Of a stretch of DNA of 64,000 nucleotides, positions 1 to 7,730 are shown in pieces. Origin of the DNA: Bradyrhizobium sp. Its GTDB lineage: Bacteria > Pseudomonadota > Alphaproteobacteria > Rhizobiales > Xanthobacteraceae. Position numbers and translations under genes: made by a program. Location: positions 1-64,000 of the forward strand of contig NZ_DAHUXJ010000154.1 of assembly GCF_027307225.1 (NCBI RefSeq), written 5' to 3'. How positions within the stretch are numbered: position 1 is the stretch's first letter; each line of letters opens with the position of its first letter. The notes under the pieces were generated by a model. The model searched no databases and was not told the DNA's origin. It saw nothing but the letters and a program-made list of their open reading frames with translations.

Positions 1-216
1 GCAAATCGAGCCTACAAAGCCAATCAGTAGAGCCGCCAAGCCAATCCGGGCCTGTGCATCGGCATTCTCCACCCCGCCGATAATGCACACTAAGATGCCT
101 ACGGTGAAGGATACGAACGTACCGGCTGGGACGAGGAGGAAAGCGAGAAAGAGAAAAACCGGGGTTGAAATGCGTCGGAAAAAGTTCGGCTGAATAGAGT
201 TTTCGGCGCTGGACAT
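1..216 (-). CDS. Small membrane protein, N-terminal part (cut by window edge)
   Basis: An open frame of 72 codons starts at an ATG (216-214) and runs off the left edge. An AAAGGA Shine-Dalgarno lies 7 nt upstream of the ATG. Residues about 20-48 form a long hydrophobic stretch and residues 58-72 begin a second one, separated by a short polar turn (E-N-A-D), so this is an integral membrane protein with at least two helices. It is divergent from the XRE regulator gene at 303. I do not recognise the family. Function unknown. Confidence 0.55.
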   Translation of the reverse strand, partial: MSSAENSIQPNFFRRISTPVFLFLAFLLVPAGTFVSFTVGILVCIIGGVENADAQARIGLAALLIGFVGSIC

Positions 217-261
217 CGTTCGATCCTTTCAATGTTTTCGTCGTGAGCGCGCCCGCCTAGG

Positions 262-301
262 TTGACGAATAGGGACTATATTCCCTAGAGACTATATGCC
301 C
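262..301 (+). promoter_or_regulatory. Promoter and controller-type operator of the XRE gene
   Basis: A perfect 18-bp palindrome at 270-287 (TAGGGACTATATTCCCTA) is followed by a second half-conserved copy. The core GACTATAT occurs at 274-281 and again at 290-297, 16 bp apart. A TTGACG -35-like hexamer lies at 262-267 and TAGAGA at 286-291 could serve as -10 with an 18-bp spacer. The start codon is only 5 nt beyond the second core, so the mRNA may be leaderless. Two spaced dyads overlapping the promoter resemble autoregulatory operators of restriction-modification controller proteins. That link is inference. Confidence 0.55.
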
Positions 302-302
302 G

Positions 303-530
303 ATGGTGCTCGATCCTGCAATGCAGGACTGGCGCGCGATATTGGGGAGAAACGTTCGCAAGATCCGTCAGCAACGACGGATGACGCAGGAGAAGTTGGC
401 CTTCGAGGCCGAGATCGATTTGACTTATGTCGGCGGGATCGAACGAGGGAAGCGCAACCCCAGTCTGATGGTCATGGCGCGCATTGCGGAGGCGCTTTCG
501 GTACCTCTAACCAAGCTGATTTCTGAGTAG
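303..530 (+). CDS. XRE-family HTH regulator, controller-protein-like
   Basis: A 75-residue protein consisting almost only of a helix-turn-helix XRE domain (about residues 12-70), with the typical R-K-I-R, T-Q-E-K-L-A and I-E-R-G-K-R-N-P-S signatures. Size and motif order match Cro/CI-type repressors and the controller (C) proteins of restriction-modification loci. The ATG at 303 has no Shine-Dalgarno but lies just after a palindromic operator, which suggests a leaderless transcript and autoregulation. No restriction or methylase gene follows directly, so if it is a C protein it is an orphan here. DNA binding is well supported; the target beyond its own promoter is unknown. Confidence 0.85.
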   Translation: MVLDPAMQDWRAILGRNVRKIRQQRRMTQEKLAFEAEIDLTYVGGIERGKRNPSLMVMARIAEALSVPLTKLISE

Positions 531-560
531 TGGCGGGCGTCCTGATGAGCCGGTTAGCTA

Positions 561-890
561 CTAATATTCTTCTGCCAACATTATCGTAATCACCCGTTCG
601 GTAAGAGACGGATCGGCGGGATCGGGCGAATGTGCCTCTGCGTCCAGAGCGTAGTAGTCGATCTTGAAAACGATGGAATGGCCTTCAAATTGGAGCGTCC
701 CAAAATCGTGCTCACCCCAAGGATCGTTGTCGGCGCTGAAATCGTGGAAGCTGGCTATCGCATTGACGATGTGATTGACTGCTGCCTCTCCGAGCGCTGC
801 GACGCCGGGAGTCATGACGGCACCTCCACTATATAAATGTTGTCGCAGTTCATCGTTGAGCAAACGGATGCGATCCGTGTCGGTGGACAT
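561..890 (-). CDS. DUF3768 domain protein
   Basis: A 109-residue protein recognised as DUF3768 by its conserved core N-D-P-W-G-E-H-D-F-G, the following K-I-D-Y-Y and the C-terminal T-I-M-L-A-E-E-Y. The family is common on alphaproteobacterial plasmids and islands and has no known function. The start at 890 is chosen because AGGAGA precedes it; a longer open frame to 1085 overlaps the next gene and lacks family-like sequence. It lies downstream of, and on the same strand as, the gene at 1012-1632, so the two may be co-transcribed. Confidence 0.85.
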   Translation of the reverse strand: MSTDTDRIRLLNDELRQHLYSGGAVMTPGVAALGEAAVNHIVNAIASFHDFSADNDPWGEHDFGTLQFEGHSIVFKIDYYALDAEAHSPDPADPSLTERVITIMLAEEY

Positions 891-1011
891 CGGTGTGTCT
901 CCTAAAAAGATGGTGGGATCTGAGTTTGCGCACCTAAGAGCCGGGTCGCGCAGTTTTGGAAGTTGGCCCGGGCCGAAGTCCGAGCCAGCTACACGAACGT
1001 TGGGCCTATGA

Positions 1012-1632
1012 TCAGGCGGGGCCGGGGTTGACCAGTGCCACCGCATTGATGTGGCGGACCCACGTTCCCTGTTTTGGATAATCACGCAGGCGGAGGGTCA
1101 GGACTTCGCCCTCACGTTTGATAACTGTAGCCTCGAACCAACCATCTTCTGGGCTCTCATGCATAAGGACCATGTGACCGACCGAGACCTCGTCCCAGCT
1201 CCTCGGCAAGCCCGAAATTGTGGGCGAGACACATTTCACATCGGGGAGAGCGGAGTGAGCCACTTGGCCCTTGGTCTCATTGGCTGCCGTCTGCTCGCTG
1301 GGAGCGGCTTCCGTTTTGGTCTTAGATAGAGCTTCGGCGGTTCGCGCCGCCTCTGATATCTGGTCGTAGAGTTCGCGCCGGATGTTTGGGACGAACAGCC
1401 TCACCACCTTGCCTGTACCGATCACACGACCGACCGGCAGCTTCATGCCAAGCGCGGAAACCGCTTCGGGTTGGCTGATCAGCACGCGGCAGTTCATATC
1501 CATGGCGGCGGAAGCGATGCTGTCCTTCAGTTCTGGAAAGCGTGCGCCGCGCGGCTTTCCATTAGCGTCCAGACCAAGGACGTAGACTTGATCAACTCGC
1601 GCCGGTTCTTTCTTCTCAGCTTTCTTACCCAT
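1012..1632 (-). CDS. Hypothetical protein with Tudor-like C-terminal segment
   Basis: A 206-residue protein whose ATG at 1632 has an AGGAG Shine-Dalgarno. The N-terminal half (residues 12-95) alternates short strands and helices and contains K-L-P-V-G-R-V-I-G-T-G-K. A low-complexity T/E/A linker covers about residues 98-125. The C-terminal 60 residues (W-D-E-V-S-V-G-H-M-V-L onward) look like a small beta-barrel with the alternation seen in Tudor/Agenet-type domains. That resemblance is weak and by eye. I do not recognise the family. It sits just upstream of the DUF3768 gene. Confidence 0.6.
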   Translation of the reverse strand: MGKKAEKKEPARVDQVYVLGLDANGKPRGARFPELKDSIASAAMDMNCRVLISQPEAVSALGMKLPVGRVIGTGKVVRLFVPNIRRELYDQISEAARTAEALSKTKTEAAPSEQTAANETKGQVAHSALPDVKCVSPTISGLPRSWDEVSVGHMVLMHESPEDGWFEATVIKREGEVLTLRLRDYPKQGTWVRHINAVALVNPGPA

Positions 1633-1656
1633 CGAGCGGCTCCTAAAAATGCGAAA

Positions 1657-1673
1657 GGGAGCCATTGGCTCCC
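1657..1673. promoter_or_regulatory. Hairpin in the leader of the 1012-1632 gene
   Basis: GGGAGCCATTGGCTCCC is a perfect 17-bp inverted repeat with A-rich and T/C-rich flanks, 25 nt upstream of the start at 1632. It could be a leader hairpin or the terminator of an upstream transcript; the sequence does not decide. Confidence 0.35.
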
Positions 1674-1846
1674 TCTTTCCGCGGTTGGAAAGGCGATTTC
1701 AGACCCGAAGGCTGGGGCAAAGAGAAGTATTCCCGGAAGTATCTCCAAGTCTAAAATGCGCAAGGTCGTGAATTCGACTCTGTGTCAAAAGTATATCGAG
1801 ATTCTAAGTCAGAAACAAGTCTGAAAAATACCGTAAATACTTGAAA

Positions 1847-2908
1847 TTACGCCGTTTTTAGCGGCTTTCTGGCGCAAATCCGAAACAGGTGGCAGTAGCC
1901 AAGCTGGCACGGCTCGGTGGCCGGGAGACGGTTGCCGTTGCACAGATCGAGCCCCTCTGCGGAGCAGTATCGCCAGAGAGCGAATTGAATCCAACGCGGG
2001 AAAAGCTTCGGAAACCGCGGATTGAAGGTGCGAGCATCAATCCGGTCTGCGGCTCCTCTGATAATTTCGGCGCAGCCGCCCTCCGCGTAGCAGGCGGGAC
2101 CATAGGGGTGGGGGACACCGCAATCATCCAGAATCCCCGAGCGGGTTAGGAAGGCATGGACGAGGGTATCCACGACTATCATCGACACGCCCGCCTCAAA
2201 CCAGAGGGGCCGCTGTTCCCGAGAGCCGATGAGGAGGCCGGACAGCGCCATCGTCAGGAGTTTGTCCGAGACGCCGAAAATCTCCCGAAGAGGCCCAATT
2301 AATGCTTCCTGCCTTGCCTTTTCTAGGTCGGCGACTGGGGCGCGCGCTGCGGCTTTCAGTTGACCGTCGATCCAGCCGACGAGGTCGCTCTCGGCGATGT
2401 CCCGGACAAATAAAAAGAAGCTGAGGGCGATCTGGTTCAGTCGCCCGTTTCGCAAACGAAGGCGAGGTACCGGACACGCGTCGATACGATCCGGCACCGT
2501 GCAGGTGTGCCGAGTCTTTTCGTACCCGCAGTCTGCGTAGCTCCAAAATGAACGAAGCTTCGAGCATGGCGGAAAATCCGTGATACTTGCCTCTACCTGG
2601 GACCACGACGCAGTGCCGTGCTTACGCATGTATTCCCAAGCGGCTTGATCGGAAATTCCTTGAAAATTGAATGCTCGTAGGAGCCAATCGAAAATTGGTG
2701 GTGTTTGTCTTCGCGTGACCGCCTCTCGCAAGCCAGTGCCCCGGATTTCCTCGTCGATGTCGTCGAGGAAGGATAAGGGACCTGCAAATTCACAGACGGT
2801 TCGAATGAGCAATGTGGTGCGCTCACTCGGACTGCGATGCACAGAGGACAGTGGGCGTGTGGGTGCCGCGATCTGTTGCCGAGATCGGGCATGCGGAGGC
2901 GGACTCAA
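1847..2908 (-). CDS. Putative HhH-GPD (EndoIII/MutY-like) DNA glycosylase-related protein
   Basis: A 353-residue protein if translation begins at the TTG (2908-2906) whose last bases overlap the integrase stop as TTGA. Residues 212-216 (G-V-S-D-K) match the hairpin of helix-hairpin-helix glycosylases, and residues 246-255 (V-D-T-L-V-H-A-F-L-T) match the V-D-T segment holding the catalytic Asp of EndoIII/MutY. Near the C-terminus Cys323, 334, 339 and 345 give C-x10-C-x4-C-x5-C, similar to but wider than the usual [4Fe-4S] loop. Extra Cys residues occur at about 115, 127 and 136. Known members excise bases. The assignment rests on motifs by eye. Coupling to an integrase suggests a role in element maintenance or recombination, which is inference. 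Confidence 0.55.
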   Translation of the reverse strand: MSPPPHARSRQQIAAPTRPLSSVHRSPSERTTLLIRTVCEFAGPLSFLDDIDEEIRGTGLREAVTRRQTPPIFDWLLRAFNFQGISDQAAWEYMRKHGTASWSQVEASITDFPPCSKLRSFWSYADCGYEKTRHTCTVPDRIDACPVPRLRLRNGRLNQIALSFFLFVRDIAESDLVGWIDGQLKAAARAPVADLEKARQEALIGPLREIFGVSDKLLTMALSGLLIGSREQRPLWFEAGVSMIVVDTLVHAFLTRSGILDDCGVPHPYGPACYAEGGCAEIIRGAADRIDARTFNPRFPKLFPRWIQFALWRYCSAEGLDLCNGNRLPATEPCQLGYCHLFRICARKPLKTA

Positions 2909-3486
2909 ATCAGCGAAACCAATTTGCGCTGCGCATCCGTATCGCCGTCGATGTATCCCTGCGTGGTTTGTATTGAACGATGACCCGCAAGTAGTTGTAC
3001 ATCGCGGAGCGATCCGCCGGTCTTGTGCACCAGTCTCGCCGCCCTCGTGATAAACGTGCGGCGACCTGAGTGGGAAGAACACCCCGTCAAATCGAGCGCT
3101 TTGAACACACGATGAAACCAGACGACAATACTGAGAGGCGTCATAGCGCCGCCTTGCTGCGACCGGATCACAGGTCCTCGACCTGTGCTTTGGTGTCTGA
3201 CAGCGACAAGTGCTTGTCGTAGATCAGTATGAAGCGGAACCGACCTTCCACCACCCTTTTTCGCGACTTTGTCGTGAAGTTCGATGGTACTGCCAACTTC
3301 GCCGCTCGGATCGAGGATCATATCCCAAGTGAGCTTGGCGATTTCAGCCGCGCGAAGGCCAGCTTTCACTGACAATAACACGATCAGGCGATTGCGGTGC
3401 GGATGACGAGAGGTTTCGGCGAAATAAAGGAGTTCGTCGATATGATCAGTCGAAAGCGTCTTGGCCTGTCTGCCTGCCATCGTCAC
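2905..3486 (-). CDS. Tyrosine recombinase/integrase, catalytic domain only
   Basis: A 193-residue phage-type integrase. The catalytic set is complete: Arg45 (G-L-R-A-A-E-I), Lys77, His139-x-x-Arg142 (H-S-G-R-R), His169 (G-H-R-S) and nucleophile Tyr178 (T-Q-G-Y-I-D). Full-length integrases are 300-400 residues; this one lacks the N-terminal arm- and core-binding domains, so it is either a compact recombinase or a truncated one. No 5' coding remnant is evident upstream. Its stop overlaps the start of the glycosylase-like gene by TTGA, indicating one mRNA. It may mobilise this island, but distance from the visible att site leaves that open. Confidence 0.9.
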   Translation of the reverse strand: MTMAGRQAKTLSTDHIDELLYFAETSRHPHRNRLIVLLSVKAGLRAAEIAKLTWDMILDPSGEVGSTIELHDKVAKKGGGRSVPLHTDLRQALVAVRHQSTGRGPVIRSQQGGAMTPLSIVVWFHRVFKALDLTGCSSHSGRRTFITRAARLVHKTGGSLRDVQLLAGHRSIQTTQGYIDGDTDAQRKLVSLI

Positions 3487-3942
3487 TCAGAAAAGTAGAC
3501 CTCGATTCTAGAGCGATTTGGTCGGCGCGCAACGGAAATTTACGAACCAGATTCGATAAGGTTTCTATGAAAAGCTTATCGAATGCCGCACCACAAATCG
3601 GCACACGCAAAGAACTTATCAGTTCTATTGAATTCTGCTCGGAGGCGAGCGAGATCAAGTCGTGAGAACAAGAGCAAAAAGGTATCGAGGCCGATTCGGT
3701 CAGTGCGGCTTGCTGGTCGCGACACTTCTGAAAGGAGTCGCACCGATCAAGAAAAAGCTAAGCAAGCGGTAGGGTCGCTGTTTGCGGTCGCCGCGCGGCA
3801 ACGCAGTGCGCTCTTCTTCAGTCAGCTTGGTGCGCGTGAAGCTATGAATACGTCCAAAGTGACCCATTGAATCTTGCGAATGCCGCGCAAAGAGAGAATG
3901 TCTCTCCCACAGAGAGACTAGCCGCCTCCGAAGGAAGCTTTC
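3487..3942. other. Non-coding stretch upstream of the integrase
   Basis: I see no convincing gene. An open frame on the plus strand (3583-3870) is basic and low in recognisable structure and is probably noise. The start of the integrase transcript should lie here, but no clear promoter was identified. Confidence 0.4.
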
Positions 3943-4068
3943 ATGACAGGTACATTTGTAGTAGCCGCCGCGATCCTGCTCCGAGAGGGATTGGAAGCCT
4001 TGCTAGTGATCGCAGCCCTCGCTGCTATCTCAAATCAGCCGTTTCGCGAAGTGCGGGTTCGGACCTAA
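3943..4068 (+). pseudogene. FTR1-type iron permease, N-terminal remnant
   Basis: An ATG at 3943 preceded by GAAGGAAG opens a frame that begins as a typical FTR1/EfeU permease: a hydrophobic first helix carrying L-L-R-E-G-L-E-A-L-L-V-I, the family's R-E-G-L-E iron-binding signature. Similarity ends after about 30 codons, at about 4032, exactly where the convergent HNH gene ends, and the frame stops at 4068. Full-length permeases have about 270 residues or more, so roughly 90 percent of the gene is gone. It marks a deletion or insertion breakpoint inside the island. Confidence 0.7.
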
Positions 4069-4857
4069 CAGATCGCGAGGGGCGATCCATCCACCGTCTT
4101 CCAATTCGTCATTGTTAGAAAGAGTGTCCTTATTCTCGACTGCAAAGCCGAGAACATAAAAGCCTTGCCGAAATCGGACGAAGCAGCCAAACAACCCTTC
4201 ATTTACATTCGTATCGAACTTGTATTCGAATGTTTTTCCTGTATCCCAGCGGCCCTGAACCAACTTGTTGTATTTGCCCATCAGATTGATGAGGTCCAAC
4301 GGTACGCCGTGGTGAAAGTCTTCCTTTGACCTCCAGAAAGCTTGCACGCGACCGTTATTTGATAGCGGTCGCTTGAAGTGCTCGAAGTAAAGGGCCAGTG
4401 CCACCTTATGGGAGAACACGTTCAGATGACGAACGGTGAGAGGTCCAATGGTCACGACCGGCGTACCACGCGGAAGGTCAACGCCCTGACGCTTGAGGTG
4501 TAGTTGCCCTCGACGCTGCATATCTGGCGTAAACGCGGTCTCCCACTCAAGCAGAACGTCAGGAGCTTGTATCCTGATCTGACTAACAAGCTTCGCGTGG
4601 TCGGCTGGACCATAAGGCGTTTGTTCAAAGCCCCAACGACTTATCAGCGACACGACCAAATCAGAAGTGCTGGTGCCTCTATTGCACTCGCCGCAAGCAG
4701 GCATGACTAGCTTGTCTGGGCGATGCTTATTCTCGAAGAGCGCTTTGGGCGGCATGTGCTCGCGAGTAGCGGTAGGACGTTCACCGCAAAGACAGCACGC
4801 GGGATAGTTCCGAATGAACTCAGCCGTGCTGCGCCGTTTCACCTTCTGCTGTCCCAT
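4030..4857 (-). CDS. HNH-type endonuclease-like protein
   Basis: A 275-residue protein. The N-terminal 60 residues hold a zinc-bound HNH-like core: C-C-L-C-G at about 21-25, then R-E-H-M-P-P-K with the putative catalytic His, then C-G-E-C-N-R-G. The remaining 200 residues are not recognised. HNH enzymes nick or cut DNA; whether this one acts in defence, repair or mobility is unknown. The small gene at 4861-5064 ends 3 bp upstream of its start, so the two are probably one operon. Its 3' end lies at the breakpoint of the FTR1 remnant, consistent with arrival by recombination. Confidence 0.75.
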   Translation of the reverse strand: MGQQKVKRRSTAEFIRNYPACCLCGERPTATREHMPPKALFENKHRPDKLVMPACGECNRGTSTSDLVVSLISRWGFEQTPYGPADHAKLVSQIRIQAPDVLLEWETAFTPDMQRRGQLHLKRQGVDLPRGTPVVTIGPLTVRHLNVFSHKVALALYFEHFKRPLSNNGRVQAFWRSKEDFHHGVPLDLINLMGKYNKLVQGRWDTGKTFEYKFDTNVNEGLFGCFVRFRQGFYVLGFAVENKDTLSNNDELEDGGWIAPRDLLGPNPHFAKRLI

Positions 4858-4860
4858 ACT

Positions 4861-5064
4861 TCAACCTGAATAGGTGTTGAACCTTCCGTGCTTCACGCCA
4901 CGCACGTACCCTTCCGATACTTGCTTCTCTGTGAATTCAAGAGCGACCAAGAGCGCCTTAACAGCCTCTCGCGCATCACCGCCACAAGCCGCTATCGCCT
5001 GATCAGCAGCAATCTCCAATCGCTCCGCGTCTGACGGCGGATCGACCGTTTGGGCCTCGTTCAT
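4861..5064 (-). CDS. Small conserved helical protein
   Basis: A 67-residue, mostly helical protein. Its pattern A-C-G-G-D-A-R-E-A-V-K-A-L-L-V-A followed by Y-V-R-G resembles a short protein family common in Rhizobiales genomes and islands, of unknown function (from memory). It lies 3 bp upstream of the HNH-like gene and is divergent from the HEPN-like gene at 5175. Confidence 0.6.
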   Translation of the reverse strand: MNEAQTVDPPSDAERLEIAADQAIAACGGDAREAVKALLVALEFTEKQVSEGYVRGVKHGRFNTYSG

Positions 5065-5174
5065 GATGGCTAATCCGCTTGACGGAGCGAAATAGATGTT
5101 CTCATTATGTTCTTATTAAGTCAAGCTGCGTTGGGCCCCTCTTGCGGGATGCGAACCCTTTAAAGGAACGGAAA

Positions 5175-6305
5175 GTGTCTGAAAATTCGTCCGACGCCTC
5201 AGTGCGATTTCTGCTTACTGAAAGACTGGCTGAGATTAGCTTCAATCCGGCACTTCCAGACGGCCTGACATTCGCTGATGCTTCATCGGGCGTGGAAATC
5301 ACCATCAAGCCAGAACGCCCCGACGGTTTTAGACCTCTCGTGTGCAAAGCGCGCGTAAGCCTCGCCGCGCCTGCCGCTGCACACAAGTTCATTACGTCAT
5401 TGCTTGCCCGTAAATTTGAAGCACATGACAAGATGCCTGTTGAGCTGCCTTACAAGGACCGCGACCGTACCTTGATTGCTGCTGACGGTTCAATTTCAGA
5501 AGGCTTTGGTGTGCCTTTCGAGCTGTATCCACTTGACGTGCAGGCCCTGTGCGACACAGCGCGCGAAATGCTCTTGCAGCGAGCCTATCGGCTGGTCCGT
5601 CTCCTGCGATGGCAACAGAATCTGGATGGTCCTCATTGGGTGTTCGATGGTGACCCTGCGCTGTATTGGAATGTAGGCGGCAGCTCGTACCAGATTGTGG
5701 GGCGTCGAGGGCAAGAACGAGTAGGAGCATCACCGGCTGGAATCGAGTGGAATGAGCTGGATCGCGCCGACCTGGATAGCGTCTGGAACGAAGCTTCTTC
5801 AGAAGAAAGTGTCGCTCATGAGCTTTTGAGAGAAGCCAAAGTTCTTCGAGAGCACTCCCCACGCAGCGCGTTTTTGATCGCTACTTCGGCACTGGAAGTC
5901 GGCGTTAAGGCGTATGTCGCGCACCTCTCTCCGGACACTAGTTGGTTGCTTTCTGAGCTGCCTTCACCTCCAATCCACAAAATTCTTAGGGCTTATATTC
6001 CGGAGTTGCATCAGCATCGGGGAACACCAATCGACTATTGGGGCAAGCTGAAGCCGTGGTTCAAGCGCGTTGAGTCTGGGGCGATCACTCGAAACAAGCT
6101 TGTTCATACGGGAGCGATACAGATCGAGCCAAAGGACCTTACGGCATACCTTCAGGATGTATCGGACTTGCTCTACTTGTTTGATATCTTGAGAGGCCAC
6201 GAGTGGGCCAAGCACAACGTTAGTTCCGCAATGAGAGCCGCGCTCGGCTGGCCATCATCGCGCCGAAAGCGCTACATCGTGCTGATGCGCTCGGGCGGCC
6301 TGTAA
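5175..6305 (+). CDS. HEPN-like domain protein of unknown function
   Basis: A 376-residue protein if it starts at GTG 5175, which has AAAGGAAC upstream; an in-frame ATG at 5079 would add 32 residues with no clear ribosome site. The N-terminal 200 residues are a mixed alpha/beta region I do not recognise. The C-terminal part (about 215-360) is helical, with A-F-L-I-A-T-S-A-L-E-V-G-V-K and later Arg306-N-K-L-V-His311, the R-x4-H signature of HEPN domains. HEPN proteins are often RNases in toxin-antitoxin or anti-phage systems. No obvious nucleotidyltransferase antitoxin is adjacent, so a defence role is inference from island context. Confidence 0.6.
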   Translation: MSENSSDASVRFLLTERLAEISFNPALPDGLTFADASSGVEITIKPERPDGFRPLVCKARVSLAAPAAAHKFITSLLARKFEAHDKMPVELPYKDRDRTLIAADGSISEGFGVPFELYPLDVQALCDTAREMLLQRAYRLVRLLRWQQNLDGPHWVFDGDPALYWNVGGSSYQIVGRRGQERVGASPAGIEWNELDRADLDSVWNEASSEESVAHELLREAKVLREHSPRSAFLIATSALEVGVKAYVAHLSPDTSWLLSELPSPPIHKILRAYIPELHQHRGTPIDYWGKLKPWFKRVESGAITRNKLVHTGAIQIEPKDLTAYLQDVSDLLYLFDILRGHEWAKHNVSSAMRAALGWPSSRRKRYIVLMRSGGL

Positions 6306-6315
6306 GAAAGGCGAT

Positions 6316-6414
6316 ATGACGGCTGAAGATCCGCTGAATCTCCTGTGGGATTTGCGGGTGCCGTTGAGTGGTTACGCAGCTTACGAGCTAGTGCCTAGGC
6401 TCGCGGTGCTGTAG
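6316..6414 (+). CDS. Possible 32-residue ORF
   Basis: A short frame from ATG 6316 to TAG 6414 has GAAAGGCG just upstream and follows the HEPN-like gene by 10 bp. The sequence (starting M-T-A-E-D-P-L-N-L) shows no domain. It could be a small co-translated protein or the truncated head of a lost gene. Confidence 0.25.
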   Translation: MTAEDPLNLLWDLRVPLSGYAAYELVPRLAVL

Positions 6415-6422
6415 ACAATCCC

Positions 6423-6689
6423 CTATTTGGCGAGAGTTGATGCGCGACGGCTAACGCGAATGAGATCAACCACTAGCCAAACTGCTTGGGCCGCAAGCTC
6501 CTCCCGTGCGTAAGTGGGAAAGCTCCCGGTCAGCCATAGAATGAGGCTGGCGATTACCAGAGAAGCGACGTTCGCCGCAATCGCGAGGAACGGCCCATTC
6601 GGAAGAGCTTTGCCGACAACCCAAAGCATAAGTCTGCTAATCAAGAATGTCGGCACGAGTGCACCAATGAAAAACGCCACGTCAAACAT
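6423..6689 (-). CDS. Small membrane protein
   Basis: An 88-residue protein with a strong AGGAGG Shine-Dalgarno before its ATG. Three hydrophobic segments are visible, about residues 4-27, 33-53 and a weaker one at 66-76, followed by a basic C-terminus (R-V-S-R-R-A), which suggests an inner-membrane protein with a cytoplasmic tail. Family not recognised. Confidence 0.55.
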   Translation of the reverse strand: MFDVAFFIGALVPTFLISRLMLWVVGKALPNGPFLAIAANVASLVIASLILWLTGSFPTYAREELAAQAVWLVVDLIRVSRRASTLAK

Positions 6690-6876
6690 GCCAACCTCCT
6701 ATGCAAGCTAAGAGTTTCTTTACCGGATGCGACGATACGGCGAACCGGGTTGCGTATCATGCCCCCTTCCTAGCAAAGCCGTCGCCGATCTCAACCCGGC
6801 GGCGGCTTTCGACTTTGTGGGGCTTTGCGCCTTCGATAAAGTTCGCTACGATTGTAAGCGGGGAGCATCACAACGT

Positions 6877-7698
6877 ATGAACGACCTCTTTGACTGGGTT
6901 CTTTCACTTCCGTCCTTCGCCATCGTCGGGATTATCGGCGCGATAGCTGGCGGAACTGGTGCATTGCTTGGCGCTGCGGCTCAGAAAGTCTTCGGCCAGA
7001 ATAAAGCGTGGCGGATCATCCCTGTTATTTTCGTGGTTGGCTCAATCCAGTTAACGACGAAGTCACTTCTCCCATCGCTCCAGCAAGATGCGGCGGTCAG
7101 GGTGATGATGAAGCAATCCCCGATTTTCAGCGTGATCCTCAAATATCACCCTGACGCGGAAGCGGAGACCGTGCGAAAGCTAAATGAAATCAGGGGTAGT
7201 CCAAACTCCGGTCTAGCCGCTCGCGCGGTTGGCGCGGCAATCGCAGACAAATATGTAAACCTGCACATGTTAGTGGCTTCTGATGAAGCCGTCCGAAATT
7301 TGCTTCTGAGCGAAGTGGCCATAGTTCGTTCCGCGAGATCGCAACCAAGTGACTGTGTCGCTCTCTATCTCGGGACAGCAAATGCTCCCGTCGATAAAGT
7401 CCCGCTCGACCTATTGAACGCAAAGGCGAAAGCCAGAGCCGACATCATCGAAACGGCCGTCACTCAACCCGCTCCGCTACCATCAGGTCTCTCGGTGGAC
7501 GCGCTCGGAAAGATTCTAGCCCGCTCCTATCAAAGCAACGGCTTTAACATCGGCGAAATCAGCAAGCTCGAAGATGTCGGCTCGTTGCCCGCGAAAGAAG
7601 GATGCGACATCGCATATCATTTTCTTACTGCTATGGCCTCGCTTGCTCCGAAGGAAGCGGCGACGGTTTACAAAGGGCTATTGGCCTTAAATAAGTAG
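6877..7698 (+). CDS. Membrane-anchored protein of unknown function
   Basis: A 273-residue protein counting from ATG 6877; a longer frame from 6727 has an atypical, proline-rich head and is unlikely to be translated. Two hydrophobic segments at about residues 12-35 and 46-65 place it in the inner membrane. The rest is a soluble, mostly helical domain with one conserved-looking pair of Cys (in P-S-D-C-V-A-L and E-G-C-D-I-A). No family is recognised. It is followed after 32 bp by the secreted-protein gene at 7731 on the same strand. Confidence 0.55.
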   Translation: MNDLFDWVLSLPSFAIVGIIGAIAGGTGALLGAAAQKVFGQNKAWRIIPVIFVVGSIQLTTKSLLPSLQQDAAVRVMMKQSPIFSVILKYHPDAEAETVRKLNEIRGSPNSGLAARAVGAAIADKYVNLHMLVASDEAVRNLLLSEVAIVRSARSQPSDCVALYLGTANAPVDKVPLDLLNAKAKARADIIETAVTQPAPLPSGLSVDALGKILARSYQSNGFNIGEISKLEDVGSLPAKEGCDIAYHFLTAMASLAPKEAATVYKGLLALNK

Positions 7699-7730
7699 CT
7701 CAGGTCCGATTCGGAGTGAGAAGCATCGCC

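Noticed and set aside
1847-3082. 411-codon version of the glycosylase-like protein
   Set aside because: The first 58 codons read the integrase gene in another frame; a TTG at 2908 overlapping the integrase stop is more plausible.
3583-3870. Plus-strand 95-codon ORF
   Set aside because: Strongly basic, low complexity, no ribosome site and no family signature.
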